Positions 1-9,545 of a stretch of DNA of 64,000 bases are shown in pieces. Position 1 is the stretch's first letter; each line of letters starts with the position of its first letter. The position numbers and the translations under genes are program-made. This DNA is from Clostridium sp. CMCC3677 (GTDB lineage Bacteria > Bacillota > Clostridia > Clostridiales > Clostridiaceae). The notes below the pieces were generated by a model. It saw only the letters and a list, made by a program, of their open reading frames with translations, was not told where the DNA came from and made no database searches. The stretch spans positions 41,249 to 105,248 of the forward strand of contig NZ_JAMQHS010000011.1 of the NCBI RefSeq assembly GCF_023845585.1, in the 5' to 3' direction.

Positions 1-1013
1 TCTTTTTTTTCAGAAACTCCTTCTAATAATGTGACTCTAACAGTAATCTCTTCTTCATTAACAAACATAACCCTTACATTATATTTGTCTGTTGGAAATT
101 TACTTTTTATATCTAATGATGATTCTTTTCCACTTTCTACATTAAATATTTTTAGTCCTGTTCCCTCATTAGAATTCTTATAAGACACTACCAAATTATC
201 TTCGGCTGCACTAAATACTATTCTTTCTATTTGACAATCATTTAATATCCCAAAGTTCATAACTTTATCAGTTTGAACTTTTTCTATTGCATTACTTTTA
301 TTATCAGATTTATTTTTAGTATCGTCTTGATTACTTCCTATTGTAGTAACTGACTTATCATCTTTTATGTATAATATTCCAATAAAACTATCTTTTCCAT
401 TAGTTGTTGAGTATGCTACCTTATTGCTAGAATAACTTAAACCACAACTAGAAAACTTATCACTTGGAATATCTACTCTTTCTAATGGATTATCTCCTTT
501 ATTATATACCTGTTTAGGAATATCTGAAAGTTTTAAAATAAGCTTACTTTCTCCTGCTCCTGAAGTTTGCAATCTTAGTTCACTTTCTCTTTCATACACT
601 TCTGATTCTTCACTAGCGCTTAAATTATTTATTTTGTATTCATCATTTTCTTTTATAACGTCTATGTTGTATTTATCTAAATTATTATTAGGAGAATAGT
701 CTTCGCCTCTAAGCACATCAAATATTATAGACATCTTATCTCCACCATCTACGCTCTTATTTGTTTTAAATACTTGTATTTTAGAATTTCCTAAATCATT
801 TATCTTTGAAGCTGAAGCAAAATCTTTAGTACAAAATTTTTTTGCTTCCTCAAAATTTTCATTTTGTATCTCCATTAAGTATTTTTGAGCAGTTTCAATA
901 GCTTTCTTGCTATCATATAAATCTATCTTTTCATTATTTGAAGTTTGATTGCTGCATCCTATGGATATAAAAATCATCATCATAGACATTATTATTAAAA
1001 TTATCTTTTTCAA
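1..1013 (-). CDS. Putative lipoprotein, truncated by the window edge
   Basis: An open frame of 337 codons runs from a TTG at 1011-1013 to the left edge without a stop, so the C-terminus is missing. The start is supported by AAAGGAGGT eight bases upstream. The first 20 residues are a Lys-Lys pair, a hydrophobic stretch and ISIGC, an imperfect lipobox with Cys at about residue 20. An Asn/Lys/Ser-rich mature region follows. The rest is hydrophilic and strand-rich with repeated Tyr-Ser-Ser and Gly-Lys-Asp turns, vaguely propeller-like, but I recognise no family. It diverges from the YkvI-like gene at 1148. A surface lipoprotein is likely; the function is unknown. Confidence 0.7.
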   Translation of the reverse strand, partial: MKKIILIIMSMMMIFISIGCSNQTSNNEKIDLYDSKKAIETAQKYLMEIQNENFEEAKKFCTKDFASASKINDLGNSKIQVFKTNKSVDGGDKMSIIFDVLRGEDYSPNNNLDKYNIDVIKENDEYKINNLSASEESEVYERESELRLQTSGAGESKLILKLSDIPKQVYNKGDNPLERVDIPSDKFSSCGLSYSSNKVAYSTTNGKDSFIGILYIKDDKSVTTIGSNQDDTKNKSDNKSNAIEKVQTDKVMNFGILNDCQIERIVFSAAEDNLVVSYKNSNEGTGLKIFNVESGKESSLDIKSKFPTDKYNVRVMFVNEEEITVRVTLLEGVSEKK

Positions 1014-1147
1014 AATTAAATACCTCCTTTATTTAGCTCTTTATTTATTTTTCCTAAGAAATGTAGTGTTATACGAGTAATTTAAGAATAAAAGATAAGT
1101 TTACATTATATACTTATTAGTGAAAATATTGTTAAGGAGAATTTGAA

Positions 1148-2206
1148 TTGAAGAAGAGTTTTGTTAATATATTTCAAGTTGCAGTAGTTTTCATAGGTAC
1201 TATTGTTGGAGCTGGATTAGCTTCAGGAAAAGAAATCACTGAATTTTTTACATCTTTTGGACTAAAAAGTTTTTTTGGCATTATAGTCTGTGGAATATTT
1301 TATATTGTAATTGGATGTATAATTGCCAAAATAAGCATTCATTATGAGTTAAATTCTTATAGTGATTTGATTAATGTAATAAGCCCTAATTATTTGGGCA
1401 AATTTACAGGTTTTATAACTACTTTATATCTTATTTCAAGTGCCTCTATAATTTTAGCTGGTAGTGGTGCTCTTATAAATCAATTTTTTGGAATTCCTAA
1501 ATTAGTTGGATCAATAATAATGATTTGTATAGCTGTATTTTTCTTATTAAGAGATACTGATGGATTAATTGCAGTAAATTCATTTATTGTTCCATCTTTA
1601 ATTTGCACAATAACATTGATTACTATTTTATACTTTGTATTTTCTAGAGATGTCGTCTCTTTAGAGAGCATGAGACAATTTAGACCTGTTAAGAGCGGAC
1701 TTGCTGTATCAACTATATTATATGCTGGTTATAATACACTTTGTTGTACTGGTGTACTAGTTCCTCTCAGCAATCAAATGAAAAAACCTAAAACTATGTT
1801 TATAGGAATTACTCTTGGAGCTATTGGATTAACTTTGCTTTGTTTAGCAATAAATCTTATGTTAACAGTAAATCAACCTTATATATACAAATTTGAAATT
1901 CCATTACTTCTTGTTGCAAATAGATTTGGTTGCATAATACAGGCTATATTATTAGTAATTATTTGGCTTGAAATGTTCTCTACTGAAGTTTCAGATGTTT
2001 ATTCAATAAGTAAAACATTAGAACAAACATTCAGTATAGACTTTAAAAAAGGCATTTTTATAATTTTAGCAATAGCCCTACCAATATCTCAAATTGGATT
2101 TAGTAATTTAATAACAAAGTTATATCCGGCTTTTGGAGTATTGAGTTTAGTATTCATACTACAAAGTGTTATATTTTATTTTAAACATAGAAAAGAATTA
2201 AAGTAA
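1148..2206 (+). CDS. YkvI-like multi-pass membrane transporter
   Basis: This 352-residue protein starts at a TTG behind AAGGAGAA. It has about ten hydrophobic segments and begins with FIGTIVGAGLASGKEI. That Gly-rich first helix with an unwound substrate-binding stretch is typical of the amino acid-polyamine-organocation (APC) fold, and the whole resembles the Bacillus YkvI family. The substrate is not known; an amino acid or related amine is an inference from the fold. It is transcribed alone, divergent from the lipoprotein gene. A dispersed palindromic repeat begins at its stop codon and no ordinary terminator separates the two. Confidence 0.8.
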   Translation: MKKSFVNIFQVAVVFIGTIVGAGLASGKEITEFFTSFGLKSFFGIIVCGIFYIVIGCIIAKISIHYELNSYSDLINVISPNYLGKFTGFITTLYLISSASIILAGSGALINQFFGIPKLVGSIIMICIAVFFLLRDTDGLIAVNSFIVPSLICTITLITILYFVFSRDVVSLESMRQFRPVKSGLAVSTILYAGYNTLCCTGVLVPLSNQMKKPKTMFIGITLGAIGLTLLCLAINLMLTVNQPYIYKFEIPLLLVANRFGCIIQAILLVIIWLEMFSTEVSDVYSISKTLEQTFSIDFKKGIFIILAIALPISQIGFSNLITKLYPAFGVLSLVFILQSVIFYFKHRKELK

Positions 2207-2297
2207 TGTTAATATGTATATAAGTAAAATGGACAGAGTAATTAAACTTAAGGATGCTAATTGCAATGCCACTTTACCCTATTGCATATATCAACAT
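2206..2297. repeat. Palindromic repeat R1, copy A (92 bp)
   Basis: This short member of the dispersed R1 family begins at the last base of the YkvI-like stop codon. Its ends are ATGTTAATATGTATATAAG and the inverse of TATTGCATATATCAACAT. Inside are the AAATGGAC and GCCACTTTAC blocks shared by the family. It could fold into one long imperfect hairpin. Confidence 0.75.
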
Positions 2298-2384
2298 TCA
2301 TTTAAACATAATTATTAAATAAAATCTCATGATATAATAAACAGTATTAGAATTGTGTTTATATTAAATATCGAGGAGATAATT

Positions 2385-3290
2385 ATGAAATATTCAAGTA
2401 TGTTAAAAGAATGTACTCTTTGCTATAGAGAGTGTAAAGTTAATAGATTAAATAATGAAATTGGATTTTGTAGAGCTTCTGAAAAGGTTAAAGTTGCAAG
2501 AGCTGCCTTACATCTTTGGGAAGAGCCACCTATTTCATCTGGAAAAGGTTCTGGTACTGTATTTTTTTCACATTGTAATTTAAACTGTGTTTTTTGCCAA
2601 AACCATGATATAAGTCAAGAATTTAAAGGAATGGATATATCAATAGAAAGACTTGCTGACATATTTTTAGAACTTCAAGAAAAAGGTGCTAATAACATAA
2701 ATTTAGTTACTCCAACTCATTATGTACCACAGATCATTGAAGCTCTAGAACTTTCTAAATCTAAAGGATTAAAGATACCTATACTATATAATACAAACAC
2801 TTATGATTCACTTGATACAATTAAAGCTTTAGATGGATATATTGATGTATATCTTCCTGATTTTAAATATTTCAATAATAAATATTCTACTAAATATTCT
2901 AAAGCTAGTGATTATAGTATAAATGCCATAAAAATTATAGATGAAATGGTAAGACAAACTGGTGAAGTTAAATTCGATTCAACATCTCATATTACTAAAG
3001 GTGTTATTGTTAGACACTTACTTCTTCCAGGCTTACTTTTTGATTCAAAGAAAATTGTAGATTTACTATTTAACAGATACAAAGATAATATCTATATTAG
3101 CCTAATGAATCAATATACACCTATGTTTAAAGCTTGTGATTATCCTGAAATAAATAAACCTCTAAATCCAAAGCATTATGATAGTTTAATTGATTATGCC
3201 GTAAATATTGGTTTGAAAAATGGCTTTATACAAGATCAAGGAACTAACACAACAGATTTTGTTCCATCTTTTAATGGTGAGGGAATATAA
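2385..3290 (+). CDS. Radical SAM protein, PflA-like family
   Basis: This is a 301-residue protein when started at the ATG at 2385, which has GAGGAG seven bases upstream. An earlier in-frame codon at 2355 lacks such a site. The radical SAM signature CNLNCVFC (CX3CX2C) lies near residue 75, in a context (HCNLNCVFCQNHDIS) typical of the COG1313 branch, often named putative pyruvate formate-lyase activating enzyme. An N-terminal C-x2-C-x3-C cluster (CTLCYREC, then GFC) may bind a further metal. It should cleave S-adenosylmethionine to make a 5'-deoxyadenosyl radical. No glycyl-radical enzyme is adjacent, so its target is unknown. Confidence 0.85.
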   Translation: MKYSSMLKECTLCYRECKVNRLNNEIGFCRASEKVKVARAALHLWEEPPISSGKGSGTVFFSHCNLNCVFCQNHDISQEFKGMDISIERLADIFLELQEKGANNINLVTPTHYVPQIIEALELSKSKGLKIPILYNTNTYDSLDTIKALDGYIDVYLPDFKYFNNKYSTKYSKASDYSINAIKIIDEMVRQTGEVKFDSTSHITKGVIVRHLLLPGLLFDSKKIVDLLFNRYKDNIYISLMNQYTPMFKACDYPEINKPLNPKHYDSLIDYAVNIGLKNGFIQDQGTNTTDFVPSFNGEGI

Positions 3291-3331
3291 AAAAGTAATG
3301 CTTCAAATAATTTGAGGCATTACCTTTTTTC
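3291..3331. terminator. Bidirectional terminator between convergent genes
   Basis: GTAATGCTTCAAAT pairs with ATTTGAGGCATTAC and is flanked by A and T runs on both sides. It can therefore end both the radical SAM gene and the minus-strand sleC transcript. Confidence 0.85.
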
Positions 3332-4662
3332 TATACAAAGTAATTAAAATTTGGAATTTCTCTATTTGCTTGCTCAATAGTCATTGGTGGAACAAATATC
3401 CTTTGATTAGAGCTATCACATCTAAGTTCAGCTATTCTTGTAACTCCTACATATACATCTGATATCTTATACCAAGTAGCATAATCAACTACCCCTGTTT
3501 GTGGTAAATTAAAGATTCCTTGAAATACTTTAACTGCTTCTTCAGTTTTAGGTCCAAATGCACCATCTTCTGCAACTTTAGGAATAAGAGGATAATTTCT
3601 AGATATTCTATTTAATTGATTTTGTATTGTTTTAACAGGTTCTCCAACTGATCCAATAGTCAAATCATAATCTGGATATGATTTTGGACTTCCTTCAACT
3701 TTTTCTGCTGTTACAAGCTCAATATCACTTCCATAGTAATACTTCAATATTTCATATGGTGGTTTTCCTTGAGAACCTAAACTTTGGCTTCCCCATTGAC
3801 TTAGCCATTCTGGACAAGTCACACTTTTACCATCACAATATTGTGTTAAAAGTGGTTGTTTTTTCCCCATTCTTCTAATATAAGTAGAAAATATCTCATC
3901 AACTATTACACTTATGGTATCATAAATATTTCTTCCATAATTAAAAGCATGATCATAAGCAGTAGAGCTTGTAATATCGAAATTTTTTCCCTTTCCTCTA
4001 TACCATTCTGTATATATTCTATTTAAAGTAAATGAAATTATACAAAATATATTTGCTCTTATTGCATTACCAGACCATGTAGAATATATTTCACAAGATG
4101 CAACATTTTTTATATACTCTTTAAATGGTACTTTATAATTAGGTGCAGAGGTATCATTAGGACCTCCTTGATGTACTATTATATATTCTGGCACTACCGG
4201 TTGTGCCAATACAACTCCTGAACTTGGAGGTGGTAATTTTTTTTCCTCTTCTTCAGGAATTTTAGGTGGAAAATTTCCATTAAGAGTATTGGGTTGAATA
4301 TTAATAACCTCATTTTGTCTTGATGCACTTTTACGTTCAACTAAATTACATCTTTGATAAGCAACCTCTTCAGAAAATATTTGACATCCATTTATTATCA
4401 ATGTCTCGAAACCATCTCTTTCAACTAAAATATCATAAACACTATAAGGAATTTTATTACTATTTTCATCTAAAGAATATTCGATAGGAGGAGCATCTAA
4501 ATCTATTTGATCAGTTAATCCAATTGAATTTGTAACTAAATCTATAGTCGATGGATTATTTTCATTCAAAGAACCTTCTTTTACACTGATTTTAGCATTA
4601 TCTACAGGGATATAATTATCCCCACTAAAACACTGAATTCTTAAACTACCTTTATCTGCCAT
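3331..4662 (-). CDS. sleC: Spore cortex-lytic enzyme SleC, pre-pro form
   Basis: This 443-residue protein has the SleC layout. An N-terminal pro-region (about 1-150) has a beta-sandwich-like start, SLRIQCFSGDNYIPV. A catalytic region follows from VVPEYIIVHQGGP. A C-terminal peptidoglycan-binding domain covers about residues 335-410 (GEPVKTIQNQL, DGAFGPKTEEAVKVFQ). In Clostridium perfringens SleC is stored inactive in the spore and cleaved near residue 150 by a Csp protease during germination. Here a Val150-Val151 pair follows a Pro/Ser linker at the matching place. The family degrades spore cortex peptidoglycan. The adjacent upstream csp gene on the same strand fits that pathway. The ATG has AAGGAG seven bases upstream. 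Confidence 0.9.
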   Translation of the reverse strand: MADKGSLRIQCFSGDNYIPVDNAKISVKEGSLNENNPSTIDLVTNSIGLTDQIDLDAPPIEYSLDENSNKIPYSVYDILVERDGFETLIINGCQIFSEEVAYQRCNLVERKSASRQNEVINIQPNTLNGNFPPKIPEEEEKKLPPPSSGVVLAQPVVPEYIIVHQGGPNDTSAPNYKVPFKEYIKNVASCEIYSTWSGNAIRANIFCIISFTLNRIYTEWYRGKGKNFDITSSTAYDHAFNYGRNIYDTISVIVDEIFSTYIRRMGKKQPLLTQYCDGKSVTCPEWLSQWGSQSLGSQGKPPYEILKYYYGSDIELVTAEKVEGSPKSYPDYDLTIGSVGEPVKTIQNQLNRISRNYPLIPKVAEDGAFGPKTEEAVKVFQGIFNLPQTGVVDYATWYKISDVYVGVTRIAELRCDSSNQRIFVPPMTIEQANREIPNFNYFV

Positions 4663-4754
4663 AACTATAACTCCTTAATATTTTTTCCTACGAATACTAT
4701 ATGAAATAAAGCACCAATTAGTTCCTATATCTTATTATTTAAATAATTACATAA

Positions 4755-6581
4755 TTAATTATTAGGAAGTCTAACAAATAAATTTCCTACATAAAATTCA
4801 CCACTTATATCTCTGACTCTATAATTTCTAGATAATATTTGATTTATTGTATTTTCAATATCATAAAGGGTATCATAAGCACAAATTGTTCCATATCCCC
4901 AAAGTGGATTTGGATATTCTATATCAGTTCTTGCTCTATTAGAACCTCTTACCAAATAGTACTTTAATCTTTGTCCAAATAAGTACGGATCATTTCCCTT
5001 TACTATTCCCCATTCCATAATTAATGCACAAATTCCCGATACCTGAGGTGCTGCCATTGAGGTCCCTGTCTTAGAATCATAACTTCCATTTGGTACAGGA
5101 CCTAATATTCCTACACCTGGGGCAACAAGATCAGGTCTTATCAAATTACTTTGAACTTGTGCTCCTCTTCCACTAAATGAGGATAATGTATTCGTAAGTG
5201 AATTATAACTTCCTACAGCTATAATATTTTCTACAGTTGCTGGTATTCCTAATGTATTATAATTTATAGGCTCTAAAAATTTAGTTTGAGGATTTAACCC
5301 TTCAGATATTGGAAGCCACATTGAAAATGATCCCTTATAGTTATTACTAGTAGTAATTTGTATTTTCCACACACCAGGAATTAAATAACCTGATGCTATA
5401 GAAGATATTATTATTTGAATTTCACTATTCAATTCAAATGGTTTTGGTCCAGATACGTATATATCATACCTATCACGTCCTATACCTCCATGAAAGTATC
5501 CTTCTTGCATATTTATATTTCCACTGCTTTGGCCAGTTGGTGATATTACATTTAAAGATATATCTGGAAGTATTGATTTATATAAATTTATGACTACAGT
5601 GCTTTCATCACTGGCAATATTGAAAGCTTTAGTTTGAATTTCTTCTAATTCACCACCTGTATGGTGTGCTGCATCACCTTCATTTCCTGCTGCTATAACT
5701 ATAGTTACTCTTTCTAAATTAGATACTGTACTAATATATTGTTCTAATAAACTACTTCCATTATGTGCTCCATTATTAGTGCTCAAGCTAAGATTAATAA
5801 CTAAAGGCATATTAGTTTCTTTACTTTTGTCTATTAAAAATTTTATTCCTTGCATTATTTGAGAACTTAATATCCAAGTGCCTCTTGCTGCTTTTACCAT
5901 AGCTATAGATGATTCTGGTGCTGCACCTTTATATATATCGCTAATATTGCCACCACCACAAGCTATTCCTGCAACATGAGTTCCGTGACCTGTATTATCT
6001 AAAACCGGAACAATTGAATATGGATCAGTTGATTCTATAGCTTTGTTTATTAATTCTTTATCATAAATTTTTTTTTCAAAACTTAAATCATATATATATT
6101 CTATTCTAGTCTTACCATTAGAATCCATAAATGCTGGATGCATATAATCTATTCCTGAATCAACAAATCCTACTAATGTACCTTTTCCATATACTTCATA
6201 AGTTGATACAGCTTGAGGCACACAGGTTGCTCTATTTCCTTCACTGTCTGCTGCATATAAGTTCTTTGGTAACTCTATATACTGAATGCTATTACTTGTT
6301 GCCAATTTAACTAAATTTTTTAGTGGCAAATTAATTAGTCCAAAGTTAAATCCTAAATCTTGAAATTCACCCTCTAATTCTTTAGCTAATACTGCTACAT
6401 TTTCAGCTGTATCTCTATATAAAATAACAAGCTCAATTACTTCACCCAATTCTCCCGAAAAAAACTTTGTATTTATTCTATTTAATATATCTTGTGGTAC
6501 ATTAGTTAACAATCCAATAGCAGCATCAAGTTTAGATGATATTCTGTTAGATTCTGTAATTTCTATTTTAATCAACCCCAA
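4755..6581 (-). CDS. cspB: Csp-type subtilisin-like germination protease
   Basis: This is a 608-residue S8 serine protease. A pro-domain covers about 1-95. The catalytic triad is complete: Asp141 in DSGID, His199 in HGTHVAG and Ser508 in GTSMAAP. An insert of roughly 200 residues lies between His and Ser, as in clostridial Csp proteases. Placement just upstream of sleC points to the enzyme that activates pro-SleC during spore germination. The intact triad matches CspB rather than the pseudoprotease CspC. Only one csp gene is present. The start is uncertain: the TTG at 6581 has no clear ribosome site, and a TTG six bases on (6575) follows a GGGG run directly. Confidence 0.88.
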   Translation of the reverse strand: MGLIKIEITESNRISSKLDAAIGLLTNVPQDILNRINTKFFSGELGEVIELVILYRDTAENVAVLAKELEGEFQDLGFNFGLINLPLKNLVKLATSNSIQYIELPKNLYAADSEGNRATCVPQAVSTYEVYGKGTLVGFVDSGIDYMHPAFMDSNGKTRIEYIYDLSFEKKIYDKELINKAIESTDPYSIVPVLDNTGHGTHVAGIACGGGNISDIYKGAAPESSIAMVKAARGTWILSSQIMQGIKFLIDKSKETNMPLVINLSLSTNNGAHNGSSLLEQYISTVSNLERVTIVIAAGNEGDAAHHTGGELEEIQTKAFNIASDESTVVINLYKSILPDISLNVISPTGQSSGNINMQEGYFHGGIGRDRYDIYVSGPKPFELNSEIQIIISSIASGYLIPGVWKIQITTSNNYKGSFSMWLPISEGLNPQTKFLEPINYNTLGIPATVENIIAVGSYNSLTNTLSSFSGRGAQVQSNLIRPDLVAPGVGILGPVPNGSYDSKTGTSMAAPQVSGICALIMEWGIVKGNDPYLFGQRLKYYLVRGSNRARTDIEYPNPLWGYGTICAYDTLYDIENTINQILSRNYRVRDISGEFYVGNLFVRLPNN

Positions 6582-6628
6582 CTATTTTTATATAATAAGT
6601 TTATGCCTATAAATTGATTAATTGACTA

Positions 6629-6667
6629 AAAAAAGTAGTTATATACTTTTACGTATATAACTACTTA
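6629..6667 (-). terminator. Terminator after the XRE-family gene
   Basis: A perfect 14-bp stem, AAGTAGTTATATAC with its complement around a six-base loop, is followed on the minus strand by a T run. It separates the regulator gene from the csp-sleC unit. Confidence 0.85.
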
Positions 6668-6673
6668 ATAAAA

Positions 6674-7342
6674 CTACAGTTTTATTTCTATTCTTTCTAA
6701 TTTTGCAATTATATTTATCTCTTTTATTTCAGTTGTTTCTGTAAGTAAACTACCACCATTGCTAATTAATAGAACTTTGGAATTTCCAAGACTTCTTATT
6801 TGTCTTATCTTTCTCTCACCTTTATAATCAATTAAGAAAATACCATTATTGCTAAATTCTTTAACCATATGTGCAAAAGCTAAATCTCCCTTTAAAATTC
6901 TAAATCCAGACATATCATCGTTTTCTATTTGAAGATAAAGTACCTTATCTTGTGGATATCCTTCAACTTTATTAGAATGAACAGTTAATTCTCTTGTACC
7001 TTTAGTATTAGATAATGAATAATTGTATATAGGTACATTTTTTATGACTGAAGCAAATGCATCAGTCCATACTTCTGATTTTTCTACCTTAGTATTAACT
7101 GATTTTTTTAAAGTTTCTTTTTCTTTCATCAATTCTTCATCAGTAACAACCATATTTATATCATTCAAATCAGTTTTTAAGAATTTAGATACTCTTTCTA
7201 TAAATGCTTCATTAGCTACTTTTCTTCCTAATTCAATGTCATTTATATACTTTTCTGCTACACCGAGCTTTTTACCTAATACCTTCGCTGATAATCCATT
7301 CTTTTCTCTTGCTTGTTTTATTTTTTCTCCTACACGGCTCAC
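6674..7342 (-). CDS. XRE-family regulator with S24/LexA-like C-terminal domain
   Basis: I start this at the GTG at 7340-7342, which has AGGGGAG eight bases upstream and begins one base after the upstream stop; that gives 222 residues. A helix-turn-helix of the Cro/CI type covers about residues 5-60 (KIKQAREKNGLSAKVLGKKL). A charged linker follows, then an all-beta domain resembling the S24 domain of LexA and CI (DDMSGFRILKGDLAFAHM). Self-cleaving members have Gly-Asp-Ser-Met at the active site. Here it reads Asn-Asp-Asp-Met, so the serine is absent and autocleavage is unlikely. It may sense a ligand or partner instead. It is co-transcribed with the DUF3783 gene. Confidence 0.78.
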   Translation of the reverse strand: MSRVGEKIKQAREKNGLSAKVLGKKLGVAEKYINDIELGRKVANEAFIERVSKFLKTDLNDINMVVTDEELMKEKETLKKSVNTKVEKSEVWTDAFASVIKNVPIYNYSLSNTKGTRELTVHSNKVEGYPQDKVLYLQIENDDMSGFRILKGDLAFAHMVKEFSNNGIFLIDYKGERKIRQIRSLGNSKVLLISNGGSLLTETTEIKEINIIAKLERIEIKL

Positions 7343-7343
7343 G

Positions 7344-7712
7344 TTATTCTCTCCCCTTTTGTTCCGCTTTATGCCATTCTCTTTCTTCAATTAAGTGTTC
7401 CAATAAATATTTAAGTGACCAATTACAAGAAACTGGCGTAGTTACAGCTAGTACTCCATCACTTGTAAATCCTCTTATATATTTTATCGCGCCCTTTAAT
7501 TCACCTTCTGCAAATTTATTAAATATTATCATCTTTTCTTCCAGCATATCTTCTGGTTCTTCTACTTGTTCTAAGCCTGATATTAAATCTTTTATCTTAA
7601 CATTGCCCATGTCCTTGTTAATTTTTATAACTTTTCCATAGCGTTGTTTTATTTTATTAATTTCATTATCCTCTAATCCGTATGCTAATATGCACTTAAT
7701 ATTAGGAATCAT
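7344..7712 (-). CDS. DUF3783-like small protein
   Basis: This 122-residue soluble protein begins MIPNIKCILAYGLEDNEI and contains LEEKMIIFNKF. It resembles the DUF3783 family, whose function is not known. It has no signal peptide or membrane segment. The next gene starts one base beyond its stop, so it forms a two-gene operon with the XRE/S24-like regulator, and the two may work together. Its C-terminus is highly charged. Confidence 0.7.
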   Translation of the reverse strand: MIPNIKCILAYGLEDNEINKIKQRYGKVIKINKDMGNVKIKDLISGLEQVEEPEDMLEEKMIIFNKFAEGELKGAIKYIRGFTSDGVLAVTTPVSCNWSLKYLLEHLIEEREWHKAEQKGRE

Positions 7713-7761
7713 AATATCACCGCCTTCACTTATATATAAATTTGGCTACATTTTAGTAAAG

Positions 7762-7807
7762 TGTTGATACATGTATAAATTAATAAATTTAATTACATAT
7801 ATCAACA
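7762..7807. repeat. R1 repeat remnant (46 bp)
   Basis: Only the two outer arms of an R1 element remain: TGTTGATACATGTA and the inverse TACATATATCAACA, separated by about 18 bases of A/T. It lies between the DUF3783 operon and the cyclophilin gene. Confidence 0.6.
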
Positions 7808-7840
7808 CATATTTAAACTAAAACTTTTTTATTTTATAAA

Positions 7841-8365
7841 CTATTCTTCAATTATTTCTGGTTCTCCATATGTTTCACCTTGAGTATCAACAGTCATCTT
7901 TTCAATAACTTGATCTTCATAAGGTCTGTCTTGCATATCTCTTTTTGCTGCAACTATTTCATCTGCAATTTCAATTCCTTCAATAACTTTACCAAATGAT
8001 GCATATTGACCATCTAAATGAGGCGCATTTGCAACCATAAGGAAGAATTGGCTTCCTGCTGAATCTGGATGCATAGCTCTTGCCATAGATAATACACCTT
8101 TGCTATGTTTTAAATCATTTTTGAATCCATTAGATGTGAATTCACCCTTTATACCATATCCTGGGCCACCCATTCCTGTACCTTCTGGACAACCGCCTTG
8201 TATCATAAAACCTGGTATTACTCTATGGAATATTAATCCATCATAAAATCCTCTATTAATTAAATCAATAAAATTCTTAACTGTATTTGGAGCTATTTCT
8301 GGATATAATTCAGCTTTTATTGTTCCTCCATTTTTCATCTTTATTGTAACAATTGGATTTGCCAT
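7841..8365 (-). CDS. Cyclophilin-type peptidyl-prolyl isomerase
   Basis: I start this at the ATG at 8363-8365 with AAAGGAGA upstream, giving 174 residues beginning MANPIVTIKMKNGG. It has the single-domain bacterial cyclophilin motifs: NFIDLINRGFYDGLIFHRVI, the MIQGGCPEGTG loop and SAGSQFFLM. These catalyse cis-trans isomerisation of prolyl bonds in the cytoplasm; no signal peptide is present. The C-terminus ends with an acidic tail, GEPEIIEE. The conserved Arg, Phe and Gln of the active site are visible in FHRV, QFF and the GSQ context. Confidence 0.92.
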   Translation of the reverse strand: MANPIVTIKMKNGGTIKAELYPEIAPNTVKNFIDLINRGFYDGLIFHRVIPGFMIQGGCPEGTGMGGPGYGIKGEFTSNGFKNDLKHSKGVLSMARAMHPDSAGSQFFLMVANAPHLDGQYASFGKVIEGIEIADEIVAAKRDMQDRPYEDQVIEKMTVDTQGETYGEPEIIEE

Positions 8366-8503
8366 AAAAATTCTCCTTTCAAACATTACGATATTTAATA
8401 TATTTAATATATTTATATAATATAAATATATATTTTCACTTAGTGCAATTTCATAACATATATTATTAGCTAAAATATTTGCATAAATTCATTTATATGC
8501 TAA

Positions 8504-9280
8504 TTAAGAAATTTCTATTAATTTTTTAGAAAGTTCTATGGTCTTTTCGCTTCCATTTGAATTTATTATAGTTATACTACCTTGTTTCTCTTCAGTATTC
8601 AATAAATTCTTTTCTCCTAACCTTCTTCTTAATTCTTGAGAAGTACCAAGTCCACCATCTATTATAGGTATATCTTTATCAATTACTTTATATAATGTTT
8701 CTTTTATAAACGGATAATGAGTACATCCTAAAACAACTACACCTATATCATTATTTTTATATGGCTTAAACTTTTCTTTTAAGTATTCTTCTAATTCTTC
8801 TCCACTTAGTATACCATGCTCTATAAATTCAACTAATTTAGCACATGGTAATGATACTATATCATAATCTTCACCGTATTTTTCCATTAAAGATTTAAAT
8901 TTTTTTTCCTTTAAAGTCATAGGTGTAGCCATTATTATTATGTTGCCTTTTCTATTATACTTAGTTGCTAATTTTAATGCTGGTTCTATACCTATTATAG
9001 GAATATTTTTATATTTACTTCTAACTAAATCTATTGCAGCACTAGTTGCAGTATTACAAGCAACTACTATTGCCTTTACATTTTTCTCTAATAATAATTC
9101 TACTGCATCAACTGTAAGGATTTTAACTTCTTCAACAGTTTTAATTCCATAAGGTGCATTTTTAGAATCTCCAAAATATATATAATTTTCATTTGGCATT
9201 AAACGAATAGCTTCTTTCATTACACTTAATCCGCCTACCCCTGAATCAAAAAATCCTATAGGCCTATTTTTTTTCTCCAA
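8504..9280 (-). CDS. murI: Glutamate racemase
   Basis: The protein interconverts L- and D-glutamate, supplying D-Glu for peptidoglycan. The two cysteine motifs of the cofactor-independent racemase are present: [10 protein letters not shown] in the N-terminal half and [11 protein letters not shown] in the C-terminal half, with [13 protein letters not shown] at the N-terminus. Length is about 258 residues, normal for the family. I prefer the TTG at 9280, which has GGAG nine bases upstream. A GTG three codons earlier (9289) has that site only one base away. It is transcribed alone, away from the glutamine synthetase promoter. Confidence 0.93.
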   Translation of the reverse strand: MEKKNRPIGFFDSGVGGLSVMKEAIRLMPNENYIYFGDSKNAPYGIKTVEEVKILTVDAVELLLEKNVKAIVVACNTATSAAIDLVRSKYKNIPIIGIEPALKLATKYNRKGNIIIMATPMTLKEKKFKSLMEKYGEDYDIVSLPCAKLVEFIEHGILSGEELEEYLKEKFKPYKNNDIGVVVLGCTHYPFIKETLYKVIDKDIPIIDGGLGTSQELRRRLGEKNLLNTEEKQGSITIINSNGSEKTIELSKKLIEIS

Positions 9281-9438
9281 AGTGTTCACACTCCAATTTT
9301 CCTATATTATCTAATAAACATTTTATTACTTTATTAAAAATAAATCTATATTGAATTATTTTTTATGTATAATTTTATTTCATATTCTATTTACAATTAT
9401 ACTATAATTATTAAATTAAAAATTTAGCTTTAAATATA

Positions 9439-9467
9439 TTGACAGTATAGTATACTTGTAATAGAAT
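9439..9467 (+). promoter_or_regulatory. Sigma-A promoter of the glutamine synthetase gene
   Basis: TTGACA at 9439-9444 and TAGAAT at 9462-9467 are separated by exactly 17 bases. Transcription from here would give a leader of about 120 nt. Confidence 0.75.
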
Positions 9468-9545
9468 TTTTATAATTAATAAATACGAATATTTTTATGT
9501 TTTATTTATTGTTTGTTCGACATATATCAAAATTAAATCTAAATT

